Assembly: GCA_002842095.1 (NCBI GenBank)
Contig: PHCB01000001.1
Location: 248,001-312,000, forward strand
Source: a candidate division BRC1 bacterium HGW-BRC1-1
GTDB taxonomy: Bacteria; Sumerlaeota; Sumerlaeia; Sumerlaeales; Sumerlaeaceae
Direction: 5' to 3'
DNA: 64,000 nucleotides
Position 1 is the first letter of the stretch. Each line of letters begins with the position of its first letter. Below, in pieces: positions 50,991 through 59,607 of the stretch. The position numbers were made by a program, and so were the translations under genes. The notes under the pieces were generated by a model that saw only the letters and a program-made list of their open reading frames with translations, did no database searches and was not told the DNA's origin.

Positions 50991-51014
50991 CGTTATGTTT
51001 GGATAAGCATAGCG
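50991..51014. promoter_or_regulatory. ModE-box-like palindrome CGTTATGTTT-GGAT-AAGCATAGCG
   Basis: 10-bp arms match at 8 of 10 positions as inverted repeat; lies downstream of the ModE-type gene and upstream of the next gene. Confidence 0.5.
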
Positions 51015-51063
51015 AACTAAAATCCCAGCGCACGTTGCGCCATTCCCAAAGGTCCCTCAATAT

Positions 51064-51699
51064 TTGAACCGAGCATTCACCCTGATCGAATTGCTGATTG
51101 TGGTCGCCATCATAGCCATTCTCGCGGCCATCGCCGTACCCAACTTTCTCGAAGCCCAGACGCGCTCGAAAGTCTCCCGCGTGAAAGCCGACATGCGAAG
51201 TCTCGCCACCGCCGTCGAGTCCTACCGCATTGATGCCAACCACTATCCACCGCCTTACGGTGTTTCGGTCATGGGCCGCGATTCCCTCTCCGTCCTCTCC
51301 ACGCCCGTCGCGTACATAACCTCTGCCAAGCTGATTGACCCCTTCGCACTTCAGAACACGAACATCAGCAAAGTGGCGCTCACCTACGAAGCCGTGAATG
51401 CCATGAACCAGATAATCGAAGCGTCACCACGTCCGCCATTCTCCATCACACCGACAGACCCGGCCGGTGCCATCACAAGCTGGTGGTGGGTGGCGTCGCG
51501 CGGTCCCACCAGCAAGTTCGCGGGGTTTGGAGCCAACCCAAACCCGTCCATCCAACAGGCATTATTCGAATCCGATCAGAATCCCGACGTGTGGCTAAGC
51601 ACGGTCTACGACGCCACCAACGGCACGATCAGCACGGGCAACATCTATCGGGCCGGGGGAGAATCAACCAGCTTCGCGGGGCGTAGCATGACGCGATGA
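51064..51699 (+). CDS. Type II secretion/pseudopilin-like protein with prepilin N-terminal methylation motif
   Basis: NRAFTLIELLIVVAIIAILAAIAVPNFLEAQTRSKVSRVKADMRSLATAVESYRID; TTG start. Confidence 0.9.
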   Translation: MNRAFTLIELLIVVAIIAILAAIAVPNFLEAQTRSKVSRVKADMRSLATAVESYRIDANHYPPPYGVSVMGRDSLSVLSTPVAYITSAKLIDPFALQNTNISKVALTYEAVNAMNQIIEASPRPPFSITPTDPAGAITSWWWVASRGPTSKFAGFGANPNPSIQQALFESDQNPDVWLSTVYDATNGTISTGNIYRAGGESTSFAGRSMTR

Positions 51700-51753
51700 T
51701 CCTGTCCCGAAACCGAAATCAGACCCAACCCAAACCAGAAGGAACCTCACCCA

Positions 51754-52506
51754 ATGTGGCAAATTTATGACGAACTGATCGACAGCCTGCCCTGCGATCT
51801 GGTTGTCGGAGATTGTCAGGTGGGGCTCAACTGGACCCTTGTTCGCTCCCTTGGGATGGGCGTTTCCATGACCCCGCCCCATAACCACCACGAGGCTGTG
51901 ACCGATGCCGGATCGATCTCTGGCATGCCTGTCCGCAAAGTGGCGGAGCGAATCAAATCGTGGAGCAACCTCGACGCAGCCCTTGGCCTTGCCGCCATCA
52001 ACTCGGTCATTAATGCGCCCGTGACGTTCGATCGCAGCTTTGCGCCGTCGCAGGTTTTACCCGATGGCAACGTTTTCGAGACCATGCACGAGGAACTGCG
52101 TGGGCGAAAGGTGGCGCTGATCGGCCACTTTCGCGGGTTGGAGTCGCTGACAGACATCGCCGAATTGACCATACTCGAACGCGAGCCCATCGAGGGCGAT
52201 CTCCCCGATCCGGCCTGCGAGTACGTGCTCGCCGAGCAGGACACCATCTTTATCACCGCCACCACGCTGATCAACAAAACGCTGCCCCGCCTTCTCCAAC
52301 TGAGCCGCCATGCCTGCGTCATCCTCACCGGCCCCAGCGCGCCCTTATCACCGATCTTCTTCAACCATGGCGTCCACTATCTCGCCGGCCAAATCGTCCG
52401 GAATCCCGACGCTGTGTTGCGTCAGATCCGCGAAGGCGGACGGCATAACTTTGAAAACGACGTAACGCAGATGCTGACCCTGTCAGCCCGCGACCTCAAA
52501 CCATGA
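51754..52506 (+). CDS. DUF4213/DUF364 (putative heavy-metal chelation) protein
   Basis: LALGLAAINSVINAP-type region, KVALIGHFRGLESL, EREPIEGDLPDPACEYVLAEQDTIFITATTLINKTLPRLLQLS, VILTGPSAPLSPIFFNHGV. Confidence 0.85.
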   Translation: MWQIYDELIDSLPCDLVVGDCQVGLNWTLVRSLGMGVSMTPPHNHHEAVTDAGSISGMPVRKVAERIKSWSNLDAALGLAAINSVINAPVTFDRSFAPSQVLPDGNVFETMHEELRGRKVALIGHFRGLESLTDIAELTILEREPIEGDLPDPACEYVLAEQDTIFITATTLINKTLPRLLQLSRHACVILTGPSAPLSPIFFNHGVHYLAGQIVRNPDAVLRQIREGGRHNFENDVTQMLTLSARDLKP

Positions 52507-53522
52507 AGTCTCATCCGTGGGGAGTCACCACCCTGCTCGCAGCGGTGCTCGTGGCCACAGCGTTTCTCTCCCTTCTGCTGGGCCGCTATCCCATGTCGCT
52601 GTCAGAAGTGCTCGGCGCGTTGTCGAGCGGTTTTACGGGCAGCGAACGTGACGCCCACAGCGCGGCAGAAACCGTCCTGTTCAACGTGCGCCTGCCGCGC
52701 ATCATCGTGGCGACCTTCGTCGGCGCCGCCCTTGCCGCCTCGGGTGCTGCGTACCAGGGCATCTTCAAAAACCCGATGGTTTCTCCCGATCTCCTTGGCG
52801 CCTCCGCCGGGGCCAGCTTCGGCGTGGCGCTGGGCATCATGCTCGGCTTCCCGATGATCGGCATCCAGCTGGCCGCCTTCGCCACGGGCCTTCTCGCCGT
52901 GGGCATCACCGTCGCCATCAGCGCGCGCCTCGCCCGCGATCAGGATTCTATCCTCGTCATGGTGCTCTCGGGCATCGTAGTCGGCTCCATCTTCATGTCG
53001 TTCGTCACGCTCATCAAATCCGTGGCAGACCCCTACAGCAAACTCCCCGCCATAACCTTCTGGCTGATGGGCAGTCTCTCAGGCGTCACCTCTGCCGATG
53101 TCGGCCTTCTCGTGCTGCCCATGGTCATCGGCATCGTGCCGCTCTTCCTCCTGCGCTGGCGCATGAACGTGCTCTCGCTGGGTGACGAGGAAGCCCTCGC
53201 CCTCGGCATCAACACCACCCGACTACGTCTCATCGTCGTCGCCAGTTCCACCCTCATGATTGCCGCGTCCGTCTCCGTAAGCGGCGTCGTCGGATGGGTC
53301 GGCCTGGTCATCCCCCACTTCGCGCGGCTCCTCGTCGGCCCCGACTACCGCGCCCTCCTCCCCGCGTCGCTGCTCATCGGCGGCACGTACCTGCTACTCG
53401 TGGACGACGTAGCCCGCAGCGCCACCGCCACCGAAATCCCCCTCGGAGTGCTCACGTCCCTCATCGGCGCGCCGTTCTTCGTCTACCTCCTTGCCCGCGT
53501 GAAACGGGGATGGTGGGCATGA
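52503..53522 (+). CDS. FecCD-family (type II importer) ABC transporter permease
   Basis: VRLPRIIVATFVGAALAASGAAYQGIFKNPMVSPDLLGASAGASFGVALGI, SGVVGWVGLVIPHFARLLVGPDYRALLPASLLIGG. Confidence 0.95.
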   Translation: MKSHPWGVTTLLAAVLVATAFLSLLLGRYPMSLSEVLGALSSGFTGSERDAHSAAETVLFNVRLPRIIVATFVGAALAASGAAYQGIFKNPMVSPDLLGASAGASFGVALGIMLGFPMIGIQLAAFATGLLAVGITVAISARLARDQDSILVMVLSGIVVGSIFMSFVTLIKSVADPYSKLPAITFWLMGSLSGVTSADVGLLVLPMVIGIVPLFLLRWRMNVLSLGDEEALALGINTTRLRLIVVASSTLMIAASVSVSGVVGWVGLVIPHFARLLVGPDYRALLPASLLIGGTYLLLVDDVARSATATEIPLGVLTSLIGAPFFVYLLARVKRGWWA

Positions 53523-54316
53523 AGCTGCAATGCCACAACCTCACCTGCGGCTACGGCACCCGGGCCGTCACGCACGATGCCACCCTGGAGGTCTCCACCG
53601 GTGAAGTCGTCTGCCTGCTCGGCCCCAACGGCTCGGGCAAGACCACCCTCTTCAAAACTCTTTTGGGATTTCTTCGTCCCATGAGCGGCACCATCACCAT
53701 CGACGGGGCCGACATCACCCGCTGGACCCGCCCCCAGCTCGCCCGCGAGATTGCCTACGTGCCCCAGATGCACACGCCATCGTTTCCCTTCCGCGTGCTG
53801 GACGTCGTCATGATGGGCCGCAGCGCGCACCTCGGGCCGTTCACCTCCCCCACGCGCCACGACGAAGAAATCAGCGACGCCGCCGTGCGCGACGCTGGCA
53901 TGGCGCACCTGCGCGAGAAGCCCTACACCGAAATCAGCGGCGGCGAACGCCAGATGGTCCTCATCACCCGCGCCATGGTGCAGGAGGCGCGCCTGCTCAT
54001 CATGGACGAGCCGACCGCGAACCTCGACTACGGCAACCAGATGCGCGTACTCAGCCACATCCGCCAACTGGCGCAGCGCGGCATGGGCGTGCTCATGACC
54101 ACGCACTTCCCCAACCACGCCTTCATGTGCGCCGACCGCTGCGCCCTCATGCATCAGGGGCGCATCGAGGCCACGGGCCGCCCCGAGGATGTCATCACCG
54201 AAGATTCGCTGCAACAACTCTACGGCGTGCCAACGAGCATCCACCATCTGCGCAACGACACCGGCTCCGAGATGCGCGTCTGCGTGCCATCCATGGATTG
54301 GAAAATCACGCCATGA
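53519..54316 (+). CDS. FecE-type ABC transporter ATP-binding protein
   Basis: LLGPNGSGKTTLFKTLLGFL, ISGGERQMVLITRAMVQEARLLIMDEPTANLDYGNQ; ATG overlaps the permease stop. Confidence 0.96.
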   Translation: MKLQCHNLTCGYGTRAVTHDATLEVSTGEVVCLLGPNGSGKTTLFKTLLGFLRPMSGTITIDGADITRWTRPQLAREIAYVPQMHTPSFPFRVLDVVMMGRSAHLGPFTSPTRHDEEISDAAVRDAGMAHLREKPYTEISGGERQMVLITRAMVQEARLLIMDEPTANLDYGNQMRVLSHIRQLAQRGMGVLMTTHFPNHAFMCADRCALMHQGRIEATGRPEDVITEDSLQQLYGVPTSIHHLRNDTGSEMRVCVPSMDWKITP

Positions 54317-55407
54317 GGCCTGTATGGTTGTGCGCCTTTATCGCAGCTTTGCTTATGTGCGCGGCATCCGGTGCGGGGGCCGCGGGCAAGTCGGACGGCC
54401 CCACATCCCCCACCCGCACCATCACCGACATGGTGGGTCGCAAGGTGGAAATCCCCGCACAGATCAACAAGGTTTATTGTACCAGCCCCGTCGGGTCGAT
54501 CCTCGTCTATAGCCTCGCCCCCGAAAAACTGGCCGGATGGAATTACTCGTTCACTCCCGAGGAACGCACCTTCGTCGCCGAGCCCTACCGCGATCTGCCC
54601 ATTCTCGGCGGATGGTTCGGCAAGGGCAACTCGGGCAACATTGAGGAAATCCTCAGTTCCCATCCCGACGTAATCTTCAGCATGGGCACCACCGACACGA
54701 TGTCCATCACGCTCAGCGAGCGGCTGCAAACCCAGTCGTCCGTGCCGGTGCTGATGATGGGTGGCGCCCTCACTCATCTGGATGACGCTTACCTCTTCGC
54801 GGGGAAGGTGCTGGGCACAGAAGCGCGCGCCGCCGAGCTTGCGGATTATTGCACCCGAACCATCGCCGATGCCCGCCGCGCGGCAGCATCCATCCCGCGC
54901 GACAAGCGCGTTCGCGTCTATTACGCGGAAGGACCCAAGGGGCTGCAAACGGATCCTGCAGGATCCTACCACACCGAAATCCTCGACCTCGTGGGCGCGG
55001 TGAACGTAGCCGACGTGCCCGGCGGAAGCGGCTATGGGCGCGTCACCATCTCCCTCGAACAACTCATCGCGTGGAACCCCGAGGTCATCATCACCGGCTA
55101 CGAATATGGCCAGCGCCCCGACCTCGGCCTCGCCCGCCTGACCGCCGACCCAGCCTGGAACCAGCTTGCCGCCGTGAAAAAACGACAGGTGTACGAAACG
55201 CCCCACCTCCCCTTCAACTGGTTCGACCGCCCCCCCTCCGTGAACCGAATCCTCGGCATCCGGTGGATGGGAAACCTGCTCTATCCCGAGGTTTTTCGGG
55301 GCGACCTGCGACAGGAAACGCGCGACTTCTACGCCAAATTCTACCACACCCAGCTTACCGACGCGCAACTCAACGCCCTGCTGAAAGACGCCACCCGTGG
55401 CCGCTGA
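54313..55407 (+). CDS. Periplasmic ABC metal-binding protein (FecB/BtuF-like)
   Basis: Signal peptide; ITDMVGRKVEIPAQINKVYCTSP...IEEILSSHPDVIFSMG; ATGA overlap with the ATPase. Confidence 0.93.
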   Translation: MRPVWLCAFIAALLMCAASGAGAAGKSDGPTSPTRTITDMVGRKVEIPAQINKVYCTSPVGSILVYSLAPEKLAGWNYSFTPEERTFVAEPYRDLPILGGWFGKGNSGNIEEILSSHPDVIFSMGTTDTMSITLSERLQTQSSVPVLMMGGALTHLDDAYLFAGKVLGTEARAAELADYCTRTIADARRAAASIPRDKRVRVYYAEGPKGLQTDPAGSYHTEILDLVGAVNVADVPGGSGYGRVTISLEQLIAWNPEVIITGYEYGQRPDLGLARLTADPAWNQLAAVKKRQVYETPHLPFNWFDRPPSVNRILGIRWMGNLLYPEVFRGDLRQETRDFYAKFYHTQLTDAQLNALLKDATRGR

Positions 55408-56002
55408 CGACATAGCCCAAGCCGCCGCCCGGATCGCCTCAAACCCCAACGCCAACTGGATCCTGACCGGCCCCACCAACTCCGGAAAAAGCCACTTCCT
55501 CGAACGCCTCCTCGACCGGTTAAGTATCGAATTCCCGAATTGGAAAATCGGCGGCCTGCTAAGCCGCGGCGTATTCCTCAACAACGCGAAAATCGCCTAC
55601 CAGGGAATCGACTGTCTCAGCGGCCAACCGTTTCCACTAACCATCAAACGCGACCTCCCCGAAGAAGCGCAGCATTTTCTCGAACTTAATTTCGACACGC
55701 CCCCCTCCCCCGTCCAAGGTCAGCAAGTCGGCTCCTGGCTACTCTTAGACGAAGGCCTGACCCAAGCCACCGCCGCAATCCATGCCGCCATAACCGCCCG
55801 CTGCAACCTCGTGGTAATAGACGAATTCGGCCCCCTGGAAATCCAAGGCAAAGCCCTCCGCCCCGCCGCAGACGAATTACTGCAAGCAGGCCTACCCGCC
55901 CTGCTCGTAGTTCGCGAAAAGCTGTTGGAGGAAGTTCTAAGCTTATACCCTTACTGTAATTTCACACCCCTTCAAAAGTCAGAACCAGTTGATTTCTTGT
56001 AA
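55397..56002 (+). CDS. THEP1/DUF2478-like P-loop NTPase
   Basis: WILTGPTNSGKSHFLERLL Walker A, IGGLLSRGVF, NLVVIDEFGPLEIQGKAL (Walker B-like); GTG start overlaps the upstream gene. Confidence 0.78.
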   Translation: MAADDIAQAAARIASNPNANWILTGPTNSGKSHFLERLLDRLSIEFPNWKIGGLLSRGVFLNNAKIAYQGIDCLSGQPFPLTIKRDLPEEAQHFLELNFDTPPSPVQGQQVGSWLLLDEGLTQATAAIHAAITARCNLVVIDEFGPLEIQGKALRPAADELLQAGLPALLVVREKLLEEVLSLYPYCNFTPLQKSEPVDFL

Positions 56003-56036
56003 AAAAAGCCCCGGAGGATGCTGCTCCTCCGGGGCT
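56001..56036 (-). terminator. Hairpin terminator AGCCCCGGAGGA-TGCTGC-TCCTCCGGGGCT with A-tract
   Basis: Perfect 12-bp stem at 56007-56036; AAAAAA on the left acts as a T-run for the minus-strand gene. Confidence 0.85.
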
Positions 56037-56068
56037 CAGAGCTTCAACTGAAGCTGCCAGACGTAGAT

Positions 56069-56623
56069 TTATTTCTTTTCTGACAGCATGGTTTGCAGAT
56101 ACGTGTCTGCATTTTCGTTAAACTTCCTAATGCAGCCATCACAGCACAGCCCTACCTCGTAACCCTTATAATCGACCTTCGACCCTTTCTGCATGGATCC
56201 GACGGCCTTTCCACTTACCGGGCATGTTTTATTGTTAAGAGGTGTTGTGGCGTTGCTTTGCGGTTTCGACTCAACGGGGCTGGTCTTCTTGGACTTCATA
56301 GCCTTGTCGAGAAAGACGTCTGGATCTTTATTAAAATCCTTCTCGCAGCCCGAGCAACACAGGTTAACCTCGTGGCCCTTATAGACGACTTTTTCGCCGC
56401 CCCCCTCAATCGGGTCGCCACTAACGGGGCAAATTGCATTGTTTACAGCACGGTTTTTTGTGGCGGTTGTCAGGGCATTCGTTTTCGTGGCGGTGGACTG
56501 CAGTTCACTGGTACTCGACATTTTCTGCATGTTCATGTGGTGCTGGTGATCCTGGGCCTGTGCGTTGATATTTACAGCAAGCGTTAAAACTGCTGCGATA
56601 GTGAGTGTGACGATTCTCTTCAT
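56069..56623 (-). CDS. Secreted tandem YHS/TRASH-type metal-binding protein
   Basis: Signal peptide; CPVSGDPIEGGGEKVVYKGHEVNLCCSGCEKDFNKDPDVFL and CPVSGKAVGSMQKGSKVDYKGYEVGLCCDGCIRKFNENADTYL. Confidence 0.9.
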   Translation of the reverse strand: MKRIVTLTIAAVLTLAVNINAQAQDHQHHMNMQKMSSTSELQSTATKTNALTTATKNRAVNNAICPVSGDPIEGGGEKVVYKGHEVNLCCSGCEKDFNKDPDVFLDKAMKSKKTSPVESKPQSNATTPLNNKTCPVSGKAVGSMQKGSKVDYKGYEVGLCCDGCIRKFNENADTYLQTMLSEKK

Positions 56624-56793
56624 TTTAGATTATCCTTATAATAGTGCAGGGGGAAATATATTAACGGGCGGAGCAAGGCTTGGTCGATGCCAGACCCTGC
56701 TATTGCACCTGCATGATTTCCGGCAAACATCCCCTAAACGGGAGGTCACCACAGAAGAAATGGATTGGGCGCAATTCTTCCTTGGCGGCTATC

Positions 56794-57201
56794 TCATAGC
56801 CTGAGAGAACGGTTTACGATAAACTTTGCGCATCCGTAGGCCATCGGCTGCGGCAAACCCTCGAGCGAGAGCCCTCTAAACAGTTCCCTGGGTAAAACCG
56901 CGGTAGGGATAAGAAGATTTTTTCCACTGTCGATTTTAACCAAGTTGCTGGCAGGGGCCGGAGCAACCGGGAGTTCTTCTTCGCCCGAATCACAAAGGCA
57001 TTGACCTTGAGCGCAATGCCCGCTGCAACACTGCGCCCCACAAGTAGCTGACCGGCATGGAGAAGAAGCGGGCGAGGTAGCGGGGCACGATGTTCGAGCT
57101 TCCCGATTCGGTTGCGATTGCGGACTCAGATGATCAGGGCAAGCAGCACCTACAGCCGCGAGACACAAAATCCAAATCATCGGAATGAAGCGCAATATCA
57201 T
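56794..57201 (-). CDS. Small Cys-rich secreted hypothetical protein
   Basis: Signal peptide; CPATSPASSPCRSATCGAQCCSGHCAQGQCLC. Confidence 0.5.
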   Translation of the reverse strand: MILRFIPMIWILCLAAVGAACPDHLSPQSQPNREARTSCPATSPASSPCRSATCGAQCCSGHCAQGQCLCDSGEEELPVAPAPASNLVKIDSGKNLLIPTAVLPRELFRGLSLEGLPQPMAYGCAKFIVNRSLRL

Positions 57202-57240
57202 ACCAATTCTAAGATCATCCTGAGTAAAAATTCAAAGCTA

Positions 57241-57256
57241 CGGCGAGCGCTCGCCG
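57241..57256. promoter_or_regulatory. Perfect 16-bp palindrome CGGCGAGCGCTCGCCG in the divergent copper-island intergenic region
   Basis: Direct reading. Confidence 0.4.
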
Positions 57257-57368
57257 GGTTGGGATTTTTCGAAATCGCTCAGTTCATCCAGAGAGAGCGA
57301 AAATAATACTTTGACTTCAACCTCACACGTTCTCGACGCTTTATCACTTCCTTCGGAGGACGATTTCC

Positions 57369-58004
57369 ATGGTGCCCGTCAAAATTTTTATTCTCGGCTT
57401 GAGCGCATGCCCCCTCCTCCTCATCGCCTGCGCAACTCAGCCGATTTATGTTCCCCTTTCCCCCTCGCATCCTGCAAGTCCCTGGGCCTGCGAAACTCCT
57501 CAACCTCCCCCGTCCACCACACTGGCCATCCATAAATCTGAAATTGTCCCAGCCAATCCCGATTGGCAGATTGCGGGCATACGCGACAACGAATTCCACG
57601 GTCACGCCGCTGGACAACCTTCCACAATGGACATGATGGGGCAAGGCCACATGATGATGGATAGTAGCAGCCCCGCGAAGAAAACGAAAGCACCGGGCAT
57701 GATAAAGATGTCAGCGCCCGCCGATAAAGTCGATTACACCCCCCAAAATGCAGAGAGCCCCCAAGCGACAAGTCCCGCCGAACACGAGCCTGAACGACAT
57801 CTGGATCACGCTGCCCCGGATAGAAAAGAAACCGGATACCAGGCGGCACCCATTGCTCCACCGATGGATCAGATGGGGAACATGGACCACATGAACCACA
57901 TGGCCCCCGAAAAGGCTCCAGCCAGCGAAATGAAAATGGACCCGAATAGTGATAAGCCGGCGAAAACAGAACCCGTCTTGGATCACAGTCAGCATGAACA
58001 ATAA
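57369..58004 (+). CDS. Met/His-rich putative copper-binding lipoprotein
   Basis: Lipobox LLLIAC; MDMMGQGHMMMD, MDQMGNMDHMNHMAPEKAPASEMKMD, HSQHEQ. Confidence 0.75.
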   Translation: MVPVKIFILGLSACPLLLIACATQPIYVPLSPSHPASPWACETPQPPPSTTLAIHKSEIVPANPDWQIAGIRDNEFHGHAAGQPSTMDMMGQGHMMMDSSSPAKKTKAPGMIKMSAPADKVDYTPQNAESPQATSPAEHEPERHLDHAAPDRKETGYQAAPIAPPMDQMGNMDHMNHMAPEKAPASEMKMDPNSDKPAKTEPVLDHSQHEQ

Positions 58005-59607
58005 CCGCTGTTTCATTTCCGCAAGAGGGGGCACGAAACGTTCAAGTACCATCGTTGGTTTTATTTTCATTCTGTTTCTGGTTCAGCCCGTTGCGATGTC
58101 CGTTGCTGCTCCCGCCCCCGGAGCGGATGCCATGCAAGACATACAAAACGTCACCACCGGTCGAACTGGCTATAAGCTCGCACCCGTAAACGAAGCCCAG
58201 TGTGAAGAAACTATCCAATACGCCATCTCATGCCTGCTCGAAAACTCCCTCTCCAAAGATGAAGCAGTCCAGATAGCCCTTCTCAATAATCGTGAACTCC
58301 AGGCCCGCCTCGCCGACCTTGGCATAGCTCGAGGAGATCTTATCGATGCCGGCCTTCTTAAAAATCCGCTCCTCGATTTCCTCTACCGCAAATCCAATGC
58401 TCCTGACACCCTTGCCAATCTCGAATGGAGTGTCACCCTCGACTTTTTGAATCTCCTTACACTTCCCTTACGCCGTGCTATTGCCGCTTCCGAATTTGAA
58501 ACAACCAAACTCGAAATCGCCAATGACGTTCTGAACCTTGCATTCGATGTCCAGTCTGCTTACTATAATTTGCAGGCTGCCACTCAGGCTGGGAAGATGT
58601 ATCAGGCAGCCGTCAACGCCTCAAAAGCAGCGTACGACGGAGCCCAAGTTCTCCACGAGGCCGGTAATATTACTGATTTGGCTTTCCACCAGGAACAGGC
58701 CATCTATGAGGAGCAAAAGCTTCTTTTAGCTGAAGCTGAGACGGAGACTGTAGCCCTTCGCGAAGAGCTCAACATGCTCATGGGACTTTGGGGGAATCAG
58801 GTCGCGTGGAAAATCCCTGACAAATTGCCGGAAATGCCAGCTCGTGAATTCCAGGGAGCGGGGCTTGAGTCCGTCGCCGTCTATCAACGATTGGATCTTG
58901 CATCAATCCGACAGGATATCGAGACCCTCGCCAGAGAATCCGGTCTTCAGGATGCTACGCGGCTCTTGCCCGAACTCTCCGGACAATTCGCAGCAGAGCG
59001 CGATACAGACGGGTCGTGGCTTCGCGGGGGTGGCGTGTCGCTTCCCATTCCACTTTTCAATCAGGGACAAGGCCGAGTCCTGAAGGCACAGGCAAAGCTG
59101 AATCAAGCGCGCCATCGCTATTACGCCAAAGCAGTCAACATCCGTTCAGAAGTGCGTAAAGCTTTCGCCCAGATGCGCAAAAATCGCGAGCGCGTTCGCT
59201 ATTACGATAAAATCATGCTGCCTCTGCGCAAACGTATGGTTGAAGAATCTCATCTTCTTTTCAACAGCATGGATGTGAGCCCCTTTGAACTGCTTGCATC
59301 AAAGCGCGAAGAGATTAATGCTCAGCGCGATCGAACGGAAGCCCTTCGCGCCTATTGGGTAGCTCGCTCAGACCTTGAACGCGCCTTGGGGGGAAGCTTT
59401 CAGTGCTATACCGGCCCGAACTCCACACCCCCCAATGAAGGCTCACAATCTAACGATAAAATCCGAAAAAGAATTCCGTCAGGTGACGCTCCCTCAGGGA
59501 CCGCAAACCCAAACAGCGGTGGTTCAGCGACTGGTAAAGCTGGTACTGATGGTTCGGGCACGGCTGCCACGGGGTCTGTGGCTGCGAGTTCAGGAGGCGC
59601 AATATGA
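57994..59607 (+). CDS. TolC-family outer-membrane protein
   Basis: VQIALLNNRELQARLADLGIARGDLIDAGLLKNPLLD; PIPLFNQGQGRVLKAQAKLNQARHRYYAKAVNIRSEVRKA. ATG at 57994 overlaps the upstream stop. Confidence 0.92.
   Translation: MNNNRCFISARGGTKRSSTIVGFIFILFLVQPVAMSVAAPAPGADAMQDIQNVTTGRTGYKLAPVNEAQCEETIQYAISCLLENSLSKDEAVQIALLNNRELQARLADLGIARGDLIDAGLLKNPLLDFLYRKSNAPDTLANLEWSVTLDFLNLLTLPLRRAIAASEFETTKLEIANDVLNLAFDVQSAYYNLQAATQAGKMYQAAVNASKAAYDGAQVLHEAGNITDLAFHQEQAIYEEQKLLLAEAETETVALREELNMLMGLWGNQVAWKIPDKLPEMPAREFQGAGLESVAVYQRLDLASIRQDIETLARESGLQDATRLLPELSGQFAAERDTDGSWLRGGGVSLPIPLFNQGQGRVLKAQAKLNQARHRYYAKAVNIRSEVRKAFAQMRKNRERVRYYDKIMLPLRKRMVEESHLLFNSMDVSPFELLASKREEINAQRDRTEALRAYWVARSDLERALGGSFQCYTGPNSTPPNEGSQSNDKIRKRIPSGDAPSGTANPNSGGSATGKAGTDGSGTAATGSVAASSGGAI

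Noticed and set aside
54220-55584. 454-aa minus-strand ORF antisense to the ABC binding-protein gene
   Set aside because: Shadow ORF; the plus-strand product is a clear periplasmic binding protein.
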